Source: an uncultured Pseudoruegeria sp. (GTDB lineage: Bacteria; Pseudomonadota; Alphaproteobacteria; Rhodobacterales; Rhodobacteraceae). Taken from it: 64,000 bases of DNA. The stretch lies in the NCBI GenBank assembly GCA_947498155.1, contig CANMJD010000004.1, forward strand, positions 149,190 through 213,189, given 5' to 3'. The notes under the pieces were generated by a model that worked only from the letters and a program-made list of their open reading frames with translations, was not told where the DNA came from and did no database searches. The number at the start of each line of letters is the position of its first letter. Position 1 is the first letter of the stretch. A program made the position numbers and the translations under genes. Shown here in pieces: positions 50,106-57,082 of this stretch.

Positions 50106-50474
50106 CGCCCAATTACGCAACCAGAAACGCCTTAGGCTCTCTTAGGTAAAGTTTCCTATCAATTTCAAAAGCCGATGACGGGCATTCAACCCACTCCGGT
50201 GGCATTTGGTCCGTGGTTTCCAGTAAACCGCTTACCCATGAACAGATGTATCTCCGGCTTCGCCCTCCTGAGGGTCGGCTGAATCGCTGAGAAATAGCCA
50301 AGTCGTGGTATCGGATCGCCGCTTTTAGGGGCCTTTTAGTTTGAATCTAAGCCTAATAATTGGGCATAATAGCTCGGTTCAATACAAAAATAGGCAAACT
50401 GCCGGAAAAAACCGCCCTATTCTTTCAACCCGCTTGATCCAAAAATACCACTTCGCAATCGTCAAAGGGCAGGG

Positions 50475-50583
50475 TGCTTAGGGTTCCGTAAATGTCATCG
50501 CGATGTTTGGTCTGGTCCGAGAAGTACCACCGGTGCGGCAAACTCCGCATAGGCACACGGCGGGGCAAAATCCCGGGAGGTTA
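50475..50583 (+). ncRNA. Guanidine-I (ykkC) riboswitch aptamer
   Basis: Characteristic conserved segments in order: TAGGGTTCCG ... TGGTCTGGTCCGAGA ... ACACGGCGGGGCAAAATCCCGGGAGG; directly upstream of ABC transporter and guanidinase-like genes. Confidence 0.92.
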
Positions 50584-50599
50584 CTGTGTTGGTTTTGTC

Positions 50600-50668
50600 C
50601 GCGCTTTAATTTCTTGTTCCGCCAGCGCGTTGGAGCCGGCTCTGATGTCAGGCGGAACGCGTTTTGGG
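50600..50668 (+). promoter_or_regulatory. Putative riboswitch expression platform with mutually exclusive hairpins
   Basis: GTTCCGCC (50616-50623) pairs with GGCGGAAC (50651-50658) followed by GCGTTTTGGGG; alternative CGCGCT (50600-50605) with AGCGCG (50624-50629). Confidence 0.5.
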
Positions 50669-50679
50669 GAATTATCACG

Positions 50680-51744
50680 ATGCCATCTAAACTCTTATCC
50701 TCTGTAGCTGTTTGCGCAGCTCTTTTTTCATCCCTTGGGATGCCCGTTTATGCCGAAGAAAAGACTGAATTCAAACTTGCATGGTCCATTTACGTGGGTT
50801 GGATGCCCTGGGGCTATCTTGATGAAAGCGGCATCATGGATGAATGGGCCGACAAGTACGATATCAGTGTCGAGATCGTTCAGATTAATGACTACGTTGA
50901 GTCCATCAACCAATATACGGCGGGTGCCTTTGACGGCGTGTCAGCAACAAACATGGACACATTGTCCATCCCGTCTGGTGGCGGCGTCGATACAACGGCT
51001 TTGATCATTGGCGATTATTCAAACGGCAACGATGCTGTCATCATGAAGGGAGAAGGCACCCTTGCCGATCTTGCGGGCCAACCGGTGAACTTGGTCGAAC
51101 TGTCCGTATCCCATTACCTTTTGGCACGTGGTCTGGGTACTGTCGGCCTTGAGGAATCCGATCTTGATGGTGTGATCAACACGTCAGACGCAGATATGAT
51201 TGCGGCCTATGCCACCAAAGATGTGAAAGCCGTCGTGACATGGAACCCGCTTGTTTCCGAGATCACCAGCAGCAATCCAGATGCGAACATCCTGTTCGAC
51301 AGCTCTATGATCCCCGGTGAGATTCTGGACCTCATGGTGGTCAACACCGAGACGCTTGCCGACAATCCCAACTTCGGGAAAGCTGTTGTGGGTGCGTGGT
51401 ACGAAGTGATGAGCCTAATCGCTTCTGGCGACGAAGAGGCCCTGACAGCCATGGCAGAAGCATCAGGAACGGATCTTGAAGGGTTCAATGCCCAGCTTGC
51501 CGCGACAGAGATGTTCACCGACCCAGCCGAAGCCGTTGCGCAGGCCGCTTCCGCAGAGTTGCCAACGACGATGACGACAATCGCTGACTTCTTGTTCGAC
51601 AAAGGAATCTTGGGCGTTGGCGCGCCAAGTGCCGATTTTGTCGGGGTGGAATATCCGGGCGGCGTGGTCACCGGCAACGAAGCAAACGTGAAGTTTCGAT
51701 TTGACGCCACCTACATGCAGATGGCCGCTGATGGCGAATTGTAA
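50680..51744 (+). CDS. NitT/TauT-type ABC transporter substrate-binding protein (predicted guanidine-responsive)
   Basis: Signal peptide MPSKLLSSVAVCAALFSSLGMPVYAEE; FKLAWSIYVGWMPWGYLDESGIMDEWADKYDISVEIVQINDYVESINQYTAGAFDGVS; downstream of ykkC riboswitch. Confidence 0.88.
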   Translation: MPSKLLSSVAVCAALFSSLGMPVYAEEKTEFKLAWSIYVGWMPWGYLDESGIMDEWADKYDISVEIVQINDYVESINQYTAGAFDGVSATNMDTLSIPSGGGVDTTALIIGDYSNGNDAVIMKGEGTLADLAGQPVNLVELSVSHYLLARGLGTVGLEESDLDGVINTSDADMIAAYATKDVKAVVTWNPLVSEITSSNPDANILFDSSMIPGEILDLMVVNTETLADNPNFGKAVVGAWYEVMSLIASGDEEALTAMAEASGTDLEGFNAQLAATEMFTDPAEAVAQAASAELPTTMTTIADFLFDKGILGVGAPSADFVGVEYPGGVVTGNEANVKFRFDATYMQMAADGEL

Positions 51745-51821
51745 AATTTGCTCTGTTGGCGCGTCGTGATCGGCGCGCCATCTATCGTCAAAATCGATGC
51801 GCACCCAACCGGAGGAGCGTC

Positions 51822-52634
51822 ATGAGACTTATCAATCGCATACCATCAAAACCCACAGGAATCTTGCTGGCAGCCCTGCCGTTTATCCTTGTGCTTCTGG
51901 CCTATTCGATCGCGTCTGAAATACGTCTAGCCGCAAATCCACAAGACAAACTGCTGCCCGCAATCAGCACGATTTGGGACACCGCCACGCGCTTGTTTAC
52001 TGAACAAGATCGCCGGTCAGGCGACATCTTGCTGTGGCTCGATACATGGGCGTCACTCTGGCGACTTCTGCTTGGGGTTGGGATATCCGCATTCATTTCA
52101 CTGATTTTTGGTATGGCGATTGGATTGTTGCCCATTGCTAGGGCGGGCTTATCCAGTTTTGTGGCCGTCTTGTCGATGGTGCCGCCGCTGGCATTATTAC
52201 CGATCCTGTTTATCGTTTTCGGGCTGGGAGAGGTCTCTAAGGTTGTTTTGATCGTCATTGGCATCACACCCTTTATGACACGGGACTTGTCGCAACGTGT
52301 GCTGGACATTCCAGCCGAGCAATTGATCAAGGCCCAAACGATTGGGGCATCTTCAGGCGTGATTGCCCTGCGTGTTGCCTTGCCGCAAATCCTGCCGCGG
52401 TTGATTTCGAACGTGCGCCTGTCGCTTGGTTCTGCCTGGCTGTTTCTGATCGCCGCCGAAGCGGTCGCATCTGATGTTGGTCTTGGCTATCGCATCTTCT
52501 TGGTGCGTCGCTACCTCGCGATGGATGTCATCCTGACCTACGTGGTTTGGATCACATTGCTCGCGTTTATGATCGACTGGGCGCTTAAGACGCTGTCGCG
52601 AAAATCATTCCCATGGATGGAGGCAGGACTATGA
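51822..52634 (+). CDS. NitT/TauT-type ABC transporter permease
   Basis: BPD-type permease with signature GASSGVIALRVALPQILPRLISNVRLSLGSAWLFLIAAE. Confidence 0.9.
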   Translation: MRLINRIPSKPTGILLAALPFILVLLAYSIASEIRLAANPQDKLLPAISTIWDTATRLFTEQDRRSGDILLWLDTWASLWRLLLGVGISAFISLIFGMAIGLLPIARAGLSSFVAVLSMVPPLALLPILFIVFGLGEVSKVVLIVIGITPFMTRDLSQRVLDIPAEQLIKAQTIGASSGVIALRVALPQILPRLISNVRLSLGSAWLFLIAAEAVASDVGLGYRIFLVRRYLAMDVILTYVVWITLLAFMIDWALKTLSRKSFPWMEAGL

Positions 52635-53398
52635 GTTTTGTAACTGTGCGGGATATTTGGCAGTCTTATGGTGATCGCTCGATCATTGAGAGAGTAAATC
52701 TGGATGTGGACGAAGGTGAGTTCGTCTCAATCGTCGGGGCCTCTGGCTGTGGCAAATCCACGTTCTTGCGGCTGCTGCTGGCGCAAGAGCGACCGACGCG
52801 TGGTGAAATTCGGATCGATGGTGGTGCACCGGCTGTGGAACCAAACCTTGAGCGCGGCGTTGTCTTCCAGAGATACTCGGTTTTTCCGCATCTCACTGTC
52901 CGCGAGAACCTAGTGGCTGGCATCGGATTCTCTACCCGTTCCGGGTACTTATTCGGCAATACCCGTAAACAAGCACTGAAGGCGGCAGATGAAATGCTGT
53001 CCCGGATTGGGCTCAACCACGTTGCCGATCAATACCCGGCGTCGCTCTCTGGCGGGATGCAGCAACGCCTTGCGATTGGACAGGCCATGGCTGCCAAACC
53101 AAGGGTGCTATTGCTTGATGAACCCTTCGGAGCGCTTGATCCGGGGACCCGTTTACAGATGCATGAATTCCTGTTGGAGCTTCGCGATGAAACCAACATG
53201 ACCGTCTTTATGGTTACCCATGATCTCGATGAAGGGTTCAAATTAGGCGACCGTGTGTTGGTGTTTGATAAGCCGCGTTGGGACCCGCATGATCCGGGGG
53301 CATATGGCGCGACCGTCACCTATGATTTTGATGCGCGCGATGGCGGGATGCCGTTCCAGAATTTACTGGAGAAATATCCAACCCTCGCCGCGAATTAA
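52631..53398 (+). CDS. NitT/TauT-type ABC transporter ATP-binding protein
   Basis: GASGCGKSTFLRLLL, SLSGGMQQRLAIGQAMAAKPRVLLLDEPFGALDPGT; ATGA overlap with permease. Confidence 0.93.
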   Translation: MSFVTVRDIWQSYGDRSIIERVNLDVDEGEFVSIVGASGCGKSTFLRLLLAQERPTRGEIRIDGGAPAVEPNLERGVVFQRYSVFPHLTVRENLVAGIGFSTRSGYLFGNTRKQALKAADEMLSRIGLNHVADQYPASLSGGMQQRLAIGQAMAAKPRVLLLDEPFGALDPGTRLQMHEFLLELRDETNMTVFMVTHDLDEGFKLGDRVLVFDKPRWDPHDPGAYGATVTYDFDARDGGMPFQNLLEKYPTLAAN

Positions 53399-53495
53399 CT
53401 CTTACTGCGCGCGCTGCTGGGCTCCGCACGCAGGCTGTCACCAAGGCCCAGAGAATACGCTCGCTTGATCGAGCACTACCACAGGACACGAAATT

Positions 53496-54767
53496 ATGTT
53501 TTCGGATTTTGAGAGAAGACGTTCCCACCACCCACGGGATTTGGCGAAACGCTTCAACGCGACACAAAAACGCCAGCACCACCCCGATTTGACCAAACTT
53601 GCAGGCTGGAAGGCCATGCAAAAAGAGGCCGATCTTCCCGAAGGCCGCCACGACGAAGAACGTCGCTGGGCGCTGCGCATGGGGCTCACGGGTGCAGATG
53701 CTATCGAAGACAAATCCATCCCAACCTTCGCACGAGGCGAACTTCCTCATTTTGCGGGCATCAATACCTTCCTGAAAGCCCCCTATGCCGAGGATGTTTT
53801 GGAGGTCGCAAACTACGATGCAACTGTGTTGGGAATTCCGTTTGATGGCGGGACAACCTACCGACCGGGTACGCGATTTGGCCCGCAGGGATTGCGCAAA
53901 ATCTCGGCGCTTTACACGCCGTATAACTACGAACTTGGCGTCGATCTGCGTGAGCAAATGACCATGTGTGATGCGGGCGATGTTTTCACCATTCCTGCCA
54001 ATATTGAAAAGTCATTTGATCAGATCAGCCGTGGTGTGAGCCATGTATTCAGCTCTGGTTCCCTGCCCATCATGATCGGTGGCGATCATTCTATCGGGTT
54101 CCCCTGTGTGCGTGGCATCGCGGAATGTACATCCAAGAAAATCGGCATCGTTCACTTTGACCGCCATGCCGACATTCAGGAAAAAGACCTCGACGAGCGC
54201 ATGCACACAACGCCGTGGTTTCACTCAACGAACCTGCCCAATGTGCCGGCAACCAACCTCGTTCAGATCGGTATCGGCGGTTGGCAAGTCCCGCGTGAAG
54301 CCGTCAAAGTGGCCCGCGAGCGCAATACCAACATCATCACCATGGGCGATATGGAAAAGATGGGCATCGACAAGACCATCGAGATGGCGCTGGAAATGGC
54401 GTGGAAAGACGTCGACATGGTATACCTGTCCTTTGACATCGACAGTATCGACTGTGGTTTTGTGCCCGGTACCGGCTGGCCTGAACCCGGAGGCTTTTTA
54501 CCTCGTGAAGCGCTGGCGCTTGCCTCCGGAATTGCAGCCGAAGGCATTTGCGGCATGGAACTGGTTGAAGTTTCTCCACCTTATGACACCTCTGACATCA
54601 CTGCCTTGATGGGGACACGGGTGATTGTGGATGTGCTCGGCGCTTTGGTGGCGAACAACAAGCTTGGGGCGCATAAGCGGCATATCGACAAACCCGTGTC
54701 CCTACCGCATGGCGAATTTGACGGCAAACGATGGTCAAACGATGCGCCCCACAAGGTAGGTGAGTAA
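53496..54767 (+). CDS. gdmH: Ureohydrolase (arginase/agmatinase) family, GdmH/Sll1077-like putative guanidine hydrolase
   Basis: GGDHSIG, HFDRHADIQEKDLDERMHTTPWFHSTN, SFDIDSIDCGFVPGTGWPEPGGFLPREAL; long N-terminal extension; operon with ykkC riboswitch and transporter. Confidence 0.85.
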   Translation: MFSDFERRRSHHPRDLAKRFNATQKRQHHPDLTKLAGWKAMQKEADLPEGRHDEERRWALRMGLTGADAIEDKSIPTFARGELPHFAGINTFLKAPYAEDVLEVANYDATVLGIPFDGGTTYRPGTRFGPQGLRKISALYTPYNYELGVDLREQMTMCDAGDVFTIPANIEKSFDQISRGVSHVFSSGSLPIMIGGDHSIGFPCVRGIAECTSKKIGIVHFDRHADIQEKDLDERMHTTPWFHSTNLPNVPATNLVQIGIGGWQVPREAVKVARERNTNIITMGDMEKMGIDKTIEMALEMAWKDVDMVYLSFDIDSIDCGFVPGTGWPEPGGFLPREALALASGIAAEGICGMELVEVSPPYDTSDITALMGTRVIVDVLGALVANNKLGAHKRHIDKPVSLPHGEFDGKRWSNDAPHKVGE

Positions 54768-55216
54768 TGCCGCACGATCATTCTCATGACCACGATCACC
54801 ACCACGCCCATCACGGCGCGGGGCATAACCACAGCCACGGCGATCATTTGCATTCACATCTTCATGACGAAGACGAAGCGGCCGACATTCAAGTGTTGGC
54901 CACCCAATTCATCGACGGGTTTGTGCAGGCGAAGGACAAGTCAAGCTACCTGAAGCTGGCGGGGGTTCCGTTTGAACGCCCGTCATCCGGTGGCTCCAAA
55001 GCCCTTAAGCTCATCGATATTGAACTTAAGACTGAATGGCAGGTCGGTACGGCCTCGCCATCTTTCGGCTCTCGCGAACTGTCCTACCTGCCCTTCCCTG
55101 GGGAAATGGTCAATGAACGCACCAATATGTCCCTCATCTATGTTTCCATGGATGAGAAATCAGTCCTCGATATTCGAGATTTTCTACTGAAGAAAAAGAA
55201 GGAGCTAGACACATGA
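54767..55216 (+). CDS. His-rich putative metal-binding accessory protein of unknown family
   Basis: MPHDHSHDHDHHHAHHGAGHNHSHGDHLHSHLHDEDE (16 His in first 33 residues) followed by ~110 aa domain; 1-nt overlap with guanidinase gene. Confidence 0.85.
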   Translation: MPHDHSHDHDHHHAHHGAGHNHSHGDHLHSHLHDEDEAADIQVLATQFIDGFVQAKDKSSYLKLAGVPFERPSSGGSKALKLIDIELKTEWQVGTASPSFGSRELSYLPFPGEMVNERTNMSLIYVSMDEKSVLDIRDFLLKKKKELDT

Positions 55217-55392
55217 ACAAATTTTTAACGGGCGCATTTGCTGTCTTCGCCGCATCACCTGCTGTTGCACATGTTAGCGAGATGCCCATTCACACCCATG
55301 GACATGAAGCCCCTGCAATAGCAGTTGGCGCTATCCTGCTTGCAGTATTGGTTTGGCATCTGAATAAACCTTTATCAGAGCATAGAAAATAG
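55213..55392 (+). CDS. 59-aa secreted/membrane peptide with His cluster
   Basis: Below ORF-track cut-off: MNKFLTGAFAVFAASPAVAHVSEMPIHTHGHEAPAIAVGAILLAVLVWHLNKPLSEHRK; ATG overlaps the stop of the His-rich gene by 4 nt. Confidence 0.7.
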   Translation: MNKFLTGAFAVFAASPAVAHVSEMPIHTHGHEAPAIAVGAILLAVLVWHLNKPLSEHRK

Positions 55393-55440
55393 GATCGTTT
55401 TCCCGAACACGGATAGAAAAGAATTGATCTTCAATTTTGG

Positions 55441-55461
55441 CCTTGCCGCAGTGCGGCAAGG
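55441..55461. terminator. Hairpin downstream of guanidine operon
   Basis: CCTTGCCGC-AGT-GCGGCAAGG perfect 9-bp stem with 3-nt loop. Confidence 0.6.
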
Positions 55462-55988
55462 TTGAGCTTTGCCAATGTCAGCCTCTGGACTGCGTTTTCC
55501 AAACACGGGACTACCAGTTCCCGAACTTGATTTTTGACACGGCTCTGGAGCCCAACATGGTGGTCTCTATACAGCCGATGATCTGGGTGCCGCATCGACT
55601 TCACAATAAGATTTATGCGAACCGGATCGGTTTAGTCGGCTCAGAGCCGCAACAACTTAGGGCATCCAACAAAAGGAGCCATTCGCTGCACCATGCATGA
55701 ACGAGAAAGGTGCGGACAAACCGGACTTCTGCAGTTACGGCTATTTCTGATGCAGAAAAAATTCGCATATGTAGCACCTACTACCCTGATTTGTCGTGAT
55801 GCAACGAATGGCAAAACCGACGGAACGGATCGATTGGACCATGATTTCCTACCCTAACGCACTGTTCAAACAAGCTTGGAATAAGCCCGCCTCGTTTGCA
55901 TTTGGCAAACGAAGTCACAGCGGACCAAGGTATAATAGGGTCACAACGTTCAAAATTATCGATAATTATTGACGTTTGGGAAAGTCCT

Positions 55989-57014
55989 TCAGTCTTGCGA
56001 CACACCCGCAACGCTTTTTCGCAAAACGAGTTTGGTTTTGAAGAGGGTGTGTAATGCGCTGGATCGACCACTAATTCTACCCAACAATGCTTCTGTTGCG
56101 CCGAGGCCGAGTTCAAACCCATTCTGATCGACACTCGAAAGTCCGATCTGCAACAATCCTCCGATGCTTGAATTATCAAATCCAATGATGGAAAGCTCTG
56201 CTGGCAATGATAGTCCAATTTGTTCGGCGGCGGTCATAAGTTGTATTGCGTCAAGGTCAGACCAGCAAAACACAGCGGTTGGTTGTTGCGGTCTCTTCAG
56301 AAAATCATGTGCCCAGTCATTTGTACGTCTGATCGGATCAGAGAGACGGTGGACGTCGATGAATTCGTCGAGGCCCGCCCCCCTCATTGCCGCTCGATAC
56401 CCCTGTTCACGGTGGTAGAAAACGTGATTTTCTGGGCTTTTGATAGTATCAAGCGTCACCATCGAGATTCTGCGGTGTCCTTCTGCGATAAGATGTTCAA
56501 CTGCGTGTTGGGCAGCTGTTGCGTCATCCGCGTTGACCGTATCAAAGTCAGTGGCGCCTTCTGCATGAAACGCGAGACAAACTATCGGCAATTGGTGTGC
56601 AAATTTAGCGATCTCCTCTGGGGACAAATGTGACCCAACCAGGACAAGCCCGTCCATCTGTTGATCCATCATTGAGTTTACAAGGTCGCGTTCGTTGCCA
56701 CGATCAGCTCGTCCGACACCAATCATAACCCGGTAACCCGCGGCATCTGAAGCCTCGCGGATGCCGTCGATCAAGTCGGGAACAAACGGGTTTCGCAGGT
56801 CCGGCACCAAGATGCCAATTGTATAGGTTTTGCCCCGCATCGCCCGCGCTGCAGTGTTGGGACGGTAGCCGAGTTTTTCGATCGATGCCTCGACCTTTTC
56901 GCGAAGAGATTCGCTAACCCCGTAAGCGTTGCGCAAAACTTTGGATACCGCTGAAACCGATACGCCTGCATCAGCCGCCACCGTCTTGATTGTCGCTCTT
57001 GTATTTTTACCCAT
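55989..57014 (-). CDS. LacI family transcriptional regulator
   Basis: TIKTVAADAGVSVSAVSKVLRNAYGVSESLREKVEASIEKLGYRPNTAARAMRG. Confidence 0.93.
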   Translation of the reverse strand: MGKNTRATIKTVAADAGVSVSAVSKVLRNAYGVSESLREKVEASIEKLGYRPNTAARAMRGKTYTIGILVPDLRNPFVPDLIDGIREASDAAGYRVMIGVGRADRGNERDLVNSMMDQQMDGLVLVGSHLSPEEIAKFAHQLPIVCLAFHAEGATDFDTVNADDATAAQHAVEHLIAEGHRRISMVTLDTIKSPENHVFYHREQGYRAAMRGAGLDEFIDVHRLSDPIRRTNDWAHDFLKRPQQPTAVFCWSDLDAIQLMTAAEQIGLSLPAELSIIGFDNSSIGGLLQIGLSSVDQNGFELGLGATEALLGRISGRSSALHTLFKTKLVLRKSVAGVSQD

Positions 57015-57082
57015 GCTTTTTCAAACGCTTATTCTCAATTCCCTTTGACGGAACACGTTCTTTTTATAGCAAAACACAAAAA

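Noticed and set aside
50113-50301. 62-aa minus-strand ORF ending in LLETTDQMPPEWVECPSSAFEIDRKLYLREPKAFLVA
   Set aside because: Looks somewhat protein-like but no recognised family, no clear RBS context; insufficient support to call a gene or remnant.
53496-54767. Agmatinase or arginase annotation of the ureohydrolase
   Set aside because: Riboswitch and transporter context plus the DERMHTTPWFHSTN and CGFVPGTGWPEPGG segments fit the Sll1077/GdmH group better; still needs enzymatic confirmation.
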